DNA of 11,370 nucleotides. Source: Oscillospiraceae bacterium (lineage in GTDB: Bacteria; Bacillota; Clostridia; Oscillospirales; Oscillospiraceae). Position numbers and translations under genes: made by a program. The notes under the pieces are model-generated. The model saw only the letters and a program-made list of their open reading frames with translations. It ran no database searches and had not been told where the DNA came from. Positions within the stretch are counted from its first letter, which is position 1. Each line of letters begins with the position of its first letter. Shown here piece by piece: positions 1 through 6,556 of the stretch. The stretch covers positions 1 through 11,370 of the forward strand of contig CAJGCI010000053.1 of NCBI GenBank assembly GCA_904501855.1. The letters run 5' to 3'.

Positions 1-168
1 GCGGGAGCGAAGATTCCAACCGGAGTATCCGCCTACGAAGACACAGAGGGCCGGTACCAGTATCAGCGTAAAAAAGAAATGTAACGTTGAGGCGGTATCG
101 GTCAGATGTGGGATCAGAAGGAAGACCGCAGAGAGAACTGCTGTCACCAGCAAAGCTGTTTTTTTCAA
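1..168 (-). CDS. N-terminal part of an unrecognised small membrane protein (runs off the left edge)
   Basis: This partial gene has 56 codons visible and no stop before the window edge. It begins with TTG at 168-166, chosen because a good GGAGGT ribosome binding site lies 7 nt upstream (176-181). The protein starts MKKTALLVTA, with a lysine pair and then a hydrophobic stretch at about residues 5-20. A short polar loop (HLTDTAST) follows, then a second hydrophobic stretch at about residues 30-48, then a basic segment (NLRSR). That pattern suggests at least two membrane helices joined by a short external loop; the first could also be read as a signal anchor. It follows the pseudouridine synthase gene after 30 nt on the same strand, so it is probably the next gene of the operon. 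In Bacillus this position holds pyrR, and this is clearly not PyrR. I do not recognise the family and assign no function. Confidence 0.72.
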   Translation of the reverse strand, partial: MKKTALLVTAVLSAVFLLIPHLTDTASTLHFFFTLILVPALCVFVGGYSGWNLRSR

Positions 169-175
169 TTGCTTG

Positions 176-181
176 ACCTCC
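176..181 (-). promoter_or_regulatory. Ribosome binding site of the left-edge membrane protein
   Basis: GGAGGT on the minus strand lies 7 nt before a TTG codon. It is the main argument that this TTG is the true start, and that the reading frame entering the left edge is a real gene and not random open sequence. Confidence 0.7.
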
Positions 182-198
182 GTTTTCAAAGAAATCTC

Positions 199-1119
199 CT
201 ACAGAGGAGTGCCGAGCGCGCGGAGGATACTGGCGAAGTATTCCGGCAGCCCTGTCGTCAGATGAATCAGCTCCCCGGTGCGGGGGTGTGTGAATTCCAG
301 TTCTCTGGCATGAAGGCATTGCCCGGAAAATCCCTTGTCCGGGGACTGCGCCCCGTAGGTTGCATCACCAAGAAGGGGATGCCCCAGGTAAGCCATATGG
401 ACTCGGATCTGATGGGTCCGCCCTGTTTCCAGCTGACAGCGAAGGTGAGAGTATCCGGCAAATTCCTCAATAACTGTCCAGTGGGTGACAGCCTCTTTTC
501 CGTTTTTATAGTTCACGGCCATCTTTTTCCGATCCTTTGTACTCCGGCCGATCGGCGCATTAACAGTGCCGGATGGTTCCCGCATATGTCCGCGAACGAT
601 ACCCTCATAGATTCGGAACAGACTGTGATCAGACAGCTGCTGGGAAAGACCGACGTGAGTAAAGTCGTTTTTTGCCGAGATGATCAGGCCGGAGGTATCT
701 TTGTCGATACGATGCACGATACCGGGACGCTTTTCACCGCCAATGCCGGACAGGCTGTCTCCGCAATGATAAAGAAGCGCATTCACAAGAGTTCCGTCTT
801 CGTGTCCTGCAGCAGGATGTACCACCATGCCCCGTGGTTTGTTTACCACGATAAGGTCGTTGTCCTCATAGATGATCTCCAGAGGAATGTCCTGAGGAAC
901 GAGCGCAATCTCCTTTGCCGGAGGAAGATGGATCTCCAAAACATCTCCGGCCTGGCAGACATAGTTTTTCTTCAGGGTTTTTCCGTTCTTCCATACCCGC
1001 TCGGCGAGAAGGAGCTTTTGGGCCGCACTTCGGGACGTTTCTTCCAAAGAACGCGCAAGGAGAGCGTCGATGCGCTCGCCGCTCTCCTCAACATAAATTG
1101 TAATTACAGATTCGTCCAT
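199..1119 (-). CDS. RluD-family 23S rRNA pseudouridine synthase (YlyB-like)
   Basis: A 306-residue RluA/RluD-family enzyme that converts specific uridines in RNA, probably in 23S rRNA, to pseudouridine in the cytoplasm. An S4 RNA-binding domain covers about residues 15-63. The catalytic domain follows from about residue 80, with the signature HRIDKDTSG at 136-144 giving catalytic Asp139, and the conserved GRTHQIRVH at 233-241. The length is normal for the family. The ATG at 1119 overlaps the lspA stop by one base (TAATG), and no Shine-Dalgarno sequence lies at a proper distance before it, so translation probably depends on ribosomes finishing lspA. The lspA-rluD order matches lspA-ylyB in Bacillus. 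The exact target uridines cannot be read from sequence, so I leave the symbol blank. The family call is secure. Confidence 0.95.
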   Translation of the reverse strand: MDESVITIYVEESGERIDALLARSLEETSRSAAQKLLLAERVWKNGKTLKKNYVCQAGDVLEIHLPPAKEIALVPQDIPLEIIYEDNDLIVVNKPRGMVVHPAAGHEDGTLVNALLYHCGDSLSGIGGEKRPGIVHRIDKDTSGLIISAKNDFTHVGLSQQLSDHSLFRIYEGIVRGHMREPSGTVNAPIGRSTKDRKKMAVNYKNGKEAVTHWTVIEEFAGYSHLRCQLETGRTHQIRVHMAYLGHPLLGDATYGAQSPDKGFSGQCLHARELEFTHPRTGELIHLTTGLPEYFASILRALGTPL

Positions 1120-2315
1120 TATCGAAATTCGTTCAGGATATCTTCCAGTGTAAAGCTGAATTCTTCTTCTGGTTCTGGCTCTTCGGGTTCTATTTCCGGT
1201 TCTGCCACAGGGAGCTCTTCCGGTTCTTCTGCGGGGACGACCTCTTCGGGTTCCGGATCCAGATCCAGCTCCATCTGAGCAGGCTCTTCCAGATATTCCT
1301 CCTCTGCCGGCTCGTTTTCTTCCGGTTTCAACTCTTCTTCGGGAGCTGATTCTTCTTCCGATACGGGCTCCTCTTCCGGATCCGTTTCTTCCTCCGGTGC
1401 AGATTCCTCTTCCAGCACCGCATCTTCATCCGGCCCGGGTTCCTCTTCCGGTGCAGCTTCTTCGTCCGATGCAGGCGCATCTTCCAGAACGTCCTCTTCT
1501 GCAGGTTCTTCCTGGAAAGGAGCTTCCTCCTCTACAGGCTCTTCCTGGAAAGGAGCTTCCTCCTCTACAGGCGCTTCCGATACTTCTTCTAATTCCTCTT
1601 CGGGCTCTTCCTCCGCGGGCTCGTCAGCGGACAAAATGTATTCTTCTGAGGTCTCTTCCTCATCTTCGATTTCTTCTTCATCAGATTCGGGTTCCTGAAG
1701 AGCCTCCTCGTCGGCCGGGGGTTCCTCCTCCGGCTCCTCAGTATCCTCTTCCAGAACGTCCGGTTCTTCTACGGGGGCGACCTCGATTTCTTCCGCGGGT
1801 TCAAGTTCCTCTACAGGACCTTTGGCAGTATCGTCTCCGCTGGGAGACGTGACTCGTTTAACCTGATACCGTCCGCCGCTGATGATGAGATAAAGACAGA
1901 ACAGGATCCCGCCTACCGTGATAAAGATATCCGCCACATTGAACACCTGAATAAATTTCACCGGTTCAATAACAAACATATCAACCACGTATCCATAAAT
2001 GGCACGGTCAATGGCGTTTCCCAGAGCACCGGCCATAGTCAGCACAGCCATCCAACGGCCGAATCCGCTCTTGATCCAATGGAAGATCAGGGCGAGGATC
2101 ACGGCAATCGTTACGGCAGCAGCCAGACCGACAAAGATCCAGCGATAGCCCGGAAACAGACTGAAGGCGGCGCCATCATTATGGATGTTTACCAGTTTCA
2201 GAATGCCTGGGATCAATTCCACAGAACCACTGTTCAGAGTAATATTCGCAGTGACCCAGTATTTCATCAGCTGATCTGCGATCAATACCAGAACTACGAC
2301 AATAGCATACAGCAT
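1119..2315 (-). CDS. lspA: Lipoprotein signal peptidase (signal peptidase II) with a long acidic C-terminal tail
   Basis: LspA cleaves the signal peptide from diacylglyceryl-modified prolipoproteins in the cytoplasmic membrane. Residues 1-154 form a complete core with four predicted membrane helices (about 3-21, 57-78, 86-105, 127-147). They carry the conserved DQLMK (14-18), NDGAAFSLF (46-54), GNAIDR with catalytic Asp103, and NVAD with catalytic Asp129. Bacterial LspA is usually about 150-170 residues, but this one has 398. The extra part (about 155-398) is Glu/Pro/Ala-rich and almost free of basic residues. It holds two tandem copies of an 11-residue repeat (250-271) and ends in FSFTLEDILNEFR. 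Family topology puts both termini in the cytosol, so the tail should be cytosolic. The ATG at 2315 has a GGGGG-type ribosome binding site (about 2325-2331) 9 nt upstream, and the gene starts 43 nt after ileS. Core function is certain; the tail's role is unknown. Confidence 0.95.
   Translation of the reverse strand: MLYAIVVVLVLIADQLMKYWVTANITLNSGSVELIPGILKLVNIHNDGAAFSLFPGYRWIFVGLAAAVTIAVILALIFHWIKSGFGRWMAVLTMAGALGNAIDRAIYGYVVDMFVIEPVKFIQVFNVADIFITVGGILFCLYLIISGGRYQVKRVTSPSGDDTAKGPVEELEPAEEIEVAPVEEPDVLEEDTEEPEEEPPADEEALQEPESDEEEIEDEEETSEEYILSADEPAEEEPEEELEEVSEAPVEEEAPFQEEPVEEEAPFQEEPAEEDVLEDAPASDEEAAPEEEPGPDEDAVLEEESAPEEETDPEEEPVSEEESAPEEELKPEENEPAEEEYLEEPAQMELDLDPEPEEVVPAEEPEELPVAEPEIEPEEPEPEEEFSFTLEDILNEFR
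1122..1853 (-). other. Acidic low-complexity C-terminal extension of LspA
   Basis: This stretch encodes LspA residues 155-398. By hand count, residues 161-398 contain about 99 Glu and 17 Asp in 238 positions, and only Lys165, Lys330 and the terminal Arg398 are basic. Proline and alanine make up much of the rest, so the segment should be extended or disordered and strongly negative. The frame is continuous with the peptidase core, with no sign of a frameshift. The only internal Met is 348 (codon at 1274-1272), so there is no clear separate downstream gene. The last residues break the pattern with F, F, L, I, L and F, which could form a short amphipathic helix. The coding strand is very purine-rich from GAG and GAA codons. 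Confidence 0.85.
1502..1567 (-). repeat. Two tandem 33-bp direct repeats within the lspA tail
   Basis: Copies lie at 1502-1534 and 1535-1567 and differ at one base (t at 1506, c at 1539). Each encodes 11 residues, and the resulting protein repeat is VEEEAPFQEEP at 250-260 and 261-271. The period is a multiple of three, so copy-number change keeps the frame. Near-identity suggests a recent duplication by slippage or unequal recombination. Confidence 0.9.
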
Positions 2316-2358
2316 CCCAAGTATCCCCCTTTCTGTCTATAGCAACAGTTTAACGCAA

Positions 2359-5157
2359 TTATGTCAACTCCGCAACAACTTTTGCGCAGCGCGGGCACAG
2401 ACCGGTCTCCGGATCTGCTTCTTCTGTGTGCGCCCAGCAGCGAGGACATTTTTCGCCTTTTGCTTCGCTTACGGCAATGGTAAGACCGGTGTTTCTTGTA
2501 CCGGCGCCGACGGTAACGTCGCCTTCGTCATCGGCATCGATAAGACACTTGGAAACGATGAACATATCGTTGAGCGTCAGAGTCTCAATGGCAGCAACCG
2601 CTGCTTTGGCGTCATCATCGTTGGCGTGAAGAACGACCTGTGCATCCAGAGATTTGCCGATCTTCTTCTCGGCACGGGCGGATTCCAGAACACCGTTGAC
2701 ATCGTCGCGGACGCTGATGAGAGTATCCCATTTTGCCATGGTATCGGCATCCAGCCCATATTCCGCAAAGGGCTTGTTCATTTCGTTGAGAATGATGTTG
2801 CGGGTGTCATCACCGTCTCTGTGAGGCATGGACAGCCAAATCTCATCGCAGGTGAACGCAAGAATAGGAGCGAACATCTTGGTCAGAGAATCCAGGATCA
2901 GATACAGTGCGGTCTGTGCACTGCGTCTCTTCAGTCCGTTGGGAGCCTCGCAGTAAAGGCGGTCCTTGATAATATCCAGATAGAAGGAGGACAGCTCAAC
3001 AACACAGAAATCGTTGATCGCATGAGAGATCACGTGGAATTCGTAGTTGTTGTAGCACTCCGCTACTTTTTCGATCAGTTCGTTAAGCTTGGTTACGGCC
3101 CAGCGGTCCAGCTCCATCATGTCTTCCGGTGCCACCAGATTGTTGGCATCGAAACCATTGAGGTTGCCGAGGCAGTAGCGGGCGGTGTTTCGGAACTTCA
3201 GATAGCTCTGAGTGAGCTGTTTAAAGATCTCGTTCGAGCAGCGAACATCCACGTGGTAATCGGCAGAACCGGCCCAGAGGCGGAGCATGTCCGCACCGTA
3301 CTTGTTGGTGATCTCTCCGGGATCCATGCCGTTGCCGAGAGATTTATGCATTGCGCGGCCTTCGCCGTCAACGGTCCAGCCGTGCGTGATGCACTCTTTG
3401 AACGGAGCGCCTTTTCCCAGGGCGCCAACAGCAGTCAGCAGGGAAGACTGGAACCATCCGCGGTACTGATCCAGGCCCTCGAAATAAACGGTTGCCGGCC
3501 AGAAGCCCTGATCATGCTGCATGGCGGCATAGTGAGTGGAACCGGAATCGAACCAGCCGTCCAGCGTGTCTTCTTCCTTGGAGAAGTGTTTGCCGCCGCA
3601 GTGGGGGCAGACAAATCCGTCGGGAAGGATCTCATCGGCCTCGTGAAGATACCAGGCGTTGGAACCTTCTTTGGCAAAGAGTGCGGAAACGGCATCTCTG
3701 GTCTCATCGGTGACGATGGGCTCGCCGCATTCCTCACAGTAGAACACCGGAATGGGAAGACCCCACTTTCTCTGACGGGAGATACACCAGTCCATGCGTT
3801 CGTTAATCATGGATTTCATGCGGTCTTTGCCCCATTCGGGAACCCAGCGGACCTCGTCGCATGCGTCAATGGCGTCTCCGCGGAATGCGTCCACGGAGCA
3901 GAACCACTGCGGCGTGGCACGGAAGATGATCTCGCTGTCACAGCGCCAGCAGTGCGGGTAGCTGTGGAGAATCTCTTCCGTCGCGAACAGAGAACCGTCT
4001 TTTCTCATGTCTTCGAGGATGATGGAATTGGATTCCGACGTGGTCAATCCGGCATATTTGCCGGCGTATTCTGTGTGTCTGCCCTGATCGTCGACAGGGA
4101 CGACCATCTCGGTGTTGTAGCTGCGGCAGGTCTGGAAGTCTTCTGCACCGAAACCGGGAGCGGTATGAACGCATCCGGTACCGGAATCCATGGTGACATA
4201 GTCTGCCAGCATGACCAGAGAGGTCTTCGGAAGGAAAGGATGATCGGCCAGCATGCGCTCAAAGAAGCTGCCTGGATGACGATCGATCACTTTATACTCG
4301 GTAAATCCGCCTTTTTCCATTACGGTATCCATCAGAGCCTCGGCCATGATATAGATCTCGCCGTTGCTGGCTTCAACCAGAACGTAGTCATAATCCGCGT
4401 TCAAGGTGATACCAAGGTTTCCGGGGAGTGTCCAGATGGTGGTGGTCCAGATCACGAAGTAGACCTTCGACAGGTCAATACCGGAAAGTTTGCCCAGATC
4501 ATCATGGATGGGGAACTTGACGAACACGGTGGTGCAAGGGTCGTCCTTATACTGGATCTCTGCTTCCGCCAGTGCGGTCTCATCGTGCGGGCACCAGTAA
4601 ACGGGCTTGAATCCCTTGTAGATATAGCCCTTCTTGTACATCTCACAGAAGACCTTGACCTCTTCCGCTTCGAATTCCGGATTCATGGTCTTGTACGGAT
4701 GTTCCCAGTCGCCAATGACGCCGATGCGCTTAAAGCCGTCCATCTGAACATCGATGTAATGCTGTGCGAAATCATGGCAGGCATCCCGGAACTCCGCGGT
4801 GCTCATGGCCTTGCGATCCAGTTTGTTCTGCTTGATGATCGCAGATTCAATGGGCATGCCGTGGTTATCCCATCCGGGGATATACGGAGTGTAGTATCCG
4901 CGCATGGCATAGGAACGGGTGATGAAATCCTTGATGGATTTATTCAGAGCATGTCCCATATGAGGTGCGCCGTTGGAGAACGGAGGGCCGTCGTGCAGGC
5001 TGAACAGCGGTTTGCCCTCGTTCTTCTTGAGCATTTCATTATATAAGTCCATCTCTTCCCAGTGCTTCAGCATATCCGGCTCGCGCTTTGCCAGATTTGC
5101 GCGCATCGGAAACTCGGTCTTTGGAAGATTCAAAGTGTTATTGTAATCGGTTGCCAT
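2359..5157 (-). CDS. ileS: Isoleucyl-tRNA synthetase
   Basis: A 932-residue class I aminoacyl-tRNA synthetase that charges tRNA-Ile in the cytoplasm. The HIGH motif appears as HMGH (66-69). The CP1 editing domain shows TTTIWTLPGN (238-247) and GTGCVHTAPGFGAED (326-340), as expected for hydrolysis of mischarged valine. WCISRQRKWGLPIPVF spans 457-472. One cysteine cluster is CEEC/CPHC (474-477, 517-520), and the C-terminal zinc site is C904, C907, C921, C924. KMSKS appears as AMHKSLGN (602-609), with His for the usual Ser and Ala for the first Lys. The C-terminal zinc finger fits the common bacterial IleS1 type. The start at 5157 is preferred over an in-frame extension to 5214, because GAGGAG lies 7 nt before it and the homologous region begins there. 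The gap to divIVA is 62 nt and holds a hairpin but no room for a T-box leader. Confidence 0.98.
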   Translation of the reverse strand: MATDYNNTLNLPKTEFPMRANLAKREPDMLKHWEEMDLYNEMLKKNEGKPLFSLHDGPPFSNGAPHMGHALNKSIKDFITRSYAMRGYYTPYIPGWDNHGMPIESAIIKQNKLDRKAMSTAEFRDACHDFAQHYIDVQMDGFKRIGVIGDWEHPYKTMNPEFEAEEVKVFCEMYKKGYIYKGFKPVYWCPHDETALAEAEIQYKDDPCTTVFVKFPIHDDLGKLSGIDLSKVYFVIWTTTIWTLPGNLGITLNADYDYVLVEASNGEIYIMAEALMDTVMEKGGFTEYKVIDRHPGSFFERMLADHPFLPKTSLVMLADYVTMDSGTGCVHTAPGFGAEDFQTCRSYNTEMVVPVDDQGRHTEYAGKYAGLTTSESNSIILEDMRKDGSLFATEEILHSYPHCWRCDSEIIFRATPQWFCSVDAFRGDAIDACDEVRWVPEWGKDRMKSMINERMDWCISRQRKWGLPIPVFYCEECGEPIVTDETRDAVSALFAKEGSNAWYLHEADEILPDGFVCPHCGGKHFSKEEDTLDGWFDSGSTHYAAMQHDQGFWPATVYFEGLDQYRGWFQSSLLTAVGALGKGAPFKECITHGWTVDGEGRAMHKSLGNGMDPGEITNKYGADMLRLWAGSADYHVDVRCSNEIFKQLTQSYLKFRNTARYCLGNLNGFDANNLVAPEDMMELDRWAVTKLNELIEKVAECYNNYEFHVISHAINDFCVVELSSFYLDIIKDRLYCEAPNGLKRRSAQTALYLILDSLTKMFAPILAFTCDEIWLSMPHRDGDDTRNIILNEMNKPFAEYGLDADTMAKWDTLISVRDDVNGVLESARAEKKIGKSLDAQVVLHANDDDAKAAVAAIETLTLNDMFIVSKCLIDADDEGDVTVGAGTRNTGLTIAVSEAKGEKCPRCWAHTEEADPETGLCPRCAKVVAELT

Positions 5158-5164
5158 AGTATTT

Positions 5165-5170
5165 CTCCTC
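5165..5170 (-). promoter_or_regulatory. Ribosome binding site fixing the ileS start
   Basis: GAGGAG on the minus strand lies 7 nt before the ATG at 5157. A second in-frame ATG overlaps this site (at 5172) and another lies at 5214; neither has a comparable site upstream. This supports starting the protein at MATDYNN. Confidence 0.8.
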
Positions 5171-5182
5171 ATAAATGTAATA

Positions 5183-5201
5183 GGGCGCACGTTGTGCGCC
5201 C
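5183..5201 (-). other. Perfect hairpin between divIVA and ileS
   Basis: GGGCGCAC and GTGCGCCC form an 8-bp perfect stem around a 3-nt loop. A further ATGT/ACAT pairing (5175-5178 with 5203-5206) can extend it across an internal loop. In the transcript the stem is followed by TATTACATTTAT, which is only half U, so a strong intrinsic terminator is unlikely. A weak attenuator, an RNase processing site or a stabilising stem protecting the ileS message are possible. Confidence 0.6.
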
Positions 5202-5219
5202 CACATGTTTTCATTCCAT

Positions 5220-5960
5220 TTAGCCCTGGTCGTCGAAAGTAAACAGCTGAGTGTCATCACTTACTTCGGAATGGGGTGCAGCAGCTTCCTCCACATTTGC
5301 TTCCTCGATTTCTTCTTCAATACCGGAGAAATCAATGGAGGTTGCAGGCTCGCTCTGTATCCGTGCGACAGAATCCTCAATGCTCTTTACTGCATCATCA
5401 ATGTCCTTGGAATCCTCATAAGGCTCAACCTCTTCTTCCGGTTCGTACTCCGGAATCACAGGAGCAGAGGGAATCGTGCTGGCCGGGATATACTCGGGAA
5501 CGGTACCGTCGGTCAGTTCGTCGGAAAGGACATCCAGGTGCTTCAGCTGATCCTGCAGCATTTTCTTTGCAGAAGCAATGTAAGCTGCAGTGGACTGTTT
5601 TGCATCATTCAGCAGGCTCTCTTCTGCTTCTCTCTTGGCGGCGATTCCGCCTACGATGGACTGAACCTGTGTGTTTGCTTCGGCGACAGCCACATCTGCT
5701 TTGTGACGGGCTTCGGCCTCAATCTGAACGGAAAGCTTCTGTGCAGAGAGAAGAGCACGATTAAGAGCGTCTTCATTTGCGCGGTATTCCTCAATCTTGT
5801 CTACGAGGACTTTCATCTTCGCTTTCAGAACAGAGATCTCTTTCTGAGATGCCGTCAGGTCTGCGGCGACTTTCTCCAGAAAATCATCGACAGAACCCAT
5901 GTCATAACCGCCAACTAAAGCTTTCTCAAAAGTTTTTTCTTTAATATCCTGAGGAGTCAT
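5220..5960 (-). CDS. divIVA: DivIVA-family cell division / polarity protein
   Basis: DivIVA proteins bind negatively curved membranes at division sites and poles and recruit division or wall-synthesis partners. This protein of 246 residues opens with the family's N-terminal domain: MTPQDIKEKTFEKA, then GGYDMGSVDDFLEKV (17-31). A long Ala/Lys/Glu-rich region (about 32-150) has the heptad character of the DivIVA coiled coil. The rest (about 151-246) is proline- and acid-rich (for example EYEPEEEVEPYED at 171-183) and probably disordered. I chose the ATG at 5960 over a GTG at 5972: AAGGTGG lies 8 nt before the ATG, whereas the GTG sits on that ribosome binding site. It follows sepF by 39 nt, the classic Firmicutes arrangement, and precedes ileS. 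YlmG and YlmH, usually between sepF and divIVA in Bacillus, are absent. Confidence 0.95.
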   Translation of the reverse strand: MTPQDIKEKTFEKALVGGYDMGSVDDFLEKVAADLTASQKEISVLKAKMKVLVDKIEEYRANEDALNRALLSAQKLSVQIEAEARHKADVAVAEANTQVQSIVGGIAAKREAEESLLNDAKQSTAAYIASAKKMLQDQLKHLDVLSDELTDGTVPEYIPASTIPSAPVIPEYEPEEEVEPYEDSKDIDDAVKSIEDSVARIQSEPATSIDFSGIEEEIEEANVEEAAAPHSEVSDDTQLFTFDDQG

Positions 5961-5968
5961 AATTTGGC

Positions 5969-5975
5969 CCACCTT
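5969..5975 (-). promoter_or_regulatory. Ribosome binding site deciding the divIVA start
   Basis: AAGGTGG, one mismatch from AAGGAGG, lies 8 nt before the ATG at 5960. It overlaps the alternative GTG codon at 5972-5970, which therefore has no usable spacing. Conservation of the MTPQDI start in DivIVA agrees. Confidence 0.7.
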
Positions 5976-5999
5976 CCTGTTTGAAGTTTCCTGTATTTA

Positions 6000-6536
6000 T
6001 TAGAATCGCAGAGAATTGCCGTCGATATCTCCGGCATTCTCTCCCATGAGATCCACATTATACGGTGTAATGATATATGCGTTCGTTGCAACGCGTTTGA
6101 TCTTTCCTTCCAGAGCGTATGCGACGCCGGAAAGGAAGTCGATCAGTCTGCGGGAGACGTCTTTGGGGGTGTTTTCCAGGTTCATCAGCACCGGTCTGCG
6201 GTCTCTGAGCTGATCCGCGATCTCCGCAGCAGCCTCAAAGTTTTCTGGGTTGATCAGCACCACTTTCATGTGCTGACCGCCGGTCCCGAGATCCACAACC
6301 TTGTTGTTGCGAGATTCTCTGCGGGGACGCGGAGCAGGGTTCGAAGCGTAAGGACGCTCCGCCTGCTGTATATTCTCGTTGCTTCCGGAGAAGAAGGAAC
6401 TCTTGCGTTCCGGCTGTTCGTAGTTGCCGCTGGGGGTCTCTACCGGAATCGGAGTCTCCATCTCGTCGTCATCGTAAAAATCGTCTTCGTCGTCAAAGGG
6501 CTGAGTGAGCTTTTTGATGCCGTCTAAGAAACCCAT
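6000..6536 (-). CDS. sepF: SepF cell division protein
   Basis: SepF (YlmF) polymerises on the membrane and tethers and aligns FtsZ filaments at the septum. This protein of 178 residues has all the expected parts. An N-terminal amphipathic segment MGFLDGIKKLTQPF would bind membrane. A variable linker (about 15-88) is first highly acidic (DDEDDFYDDDE) and then basic and proline-rich. The conserved SepF core (about 89-163) includes KVVLINPENFEAA, RRPVLMNLE and the glycine-containing SGVAYALEGKIKRVATNAYIITP. The length is slightly above the roughly 150 residues of Bacillus SepF because of the linker. A perfect AAGGAGG lies at 6547-6553, 10 nt before the ATG. It starts 20 nt after yggS and lies 39 nt before divIVA, so co-expression with both is likely. 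Confidence 0.96.
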   Translation of the reverse strand: MGFLDGIKKLTQPFDDEDDFYDDDEMETPIPVETPSGNYEQPERKSSFFSGSNENIQQAERPYASNPAPRPRRESRNNKVVDLGTGGQHMKVVLINPENFEAAAEIADQLRDRRPVLMNLENTPKDVSRRLIDFLSGVAYALEGKIKRVATNAYIITPYNVDLMGENAGDIDGNSLRF

Positions 6537-6556
6537 TGATTTGTAGCCTCCTTACT

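Noticed and set aside
106..1278. Plus-strand open frame (390 codons) ending in a Ser/Gly-rich stretch
   Set aside because: The Ser/Gly-rich end is the antisense of the Glu/Pro-rich LspA tail, and the rest is antisense to the pseudouridine synthase.
1502..1567. CRISPR-like or mobile-element repeat
   Set aside because: There are only two head-to-tail 33-bp copies with no spacers, both inside a coding repeat.
1397..1852. Plus-strand Pro/Leu-rich frame (151 codons) opposite the lspA tail
   Set aside because: It is another antisense reading of the repetitive Glu codons, not an independent repeat protein.
1122..1853. Acidic tail as a separate gene or a frameshift product of lspA
   Set aside because: The frame is continuous from the peptidase core to the stop, composition is consistent throughout, and the only internal Met (348) is far inside the tail.
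2428..5046. Very long plus-strand open frame (872 codons) opposite ileS
   Set aside because: It lies wholly antisense to a clear ileS, has no recognisable domain, and is explained by codon bias leaving few stops on the opposite strand.
5175..5206. Intrinsic terminator between divIVA and ileS
   Set aside because: The stem is good, but the sequence after it on the gene strand is only about half U and has no continuous U-run, so I list it only as a hairpin.
5158..5214. 19-residue N-terminal extension of IleS starting at 5214
   Set aside because: It contains the intergenic hairpin and has no ribosome binding site of the quality seen before the ATG at 5157; IleS homology starts after it.
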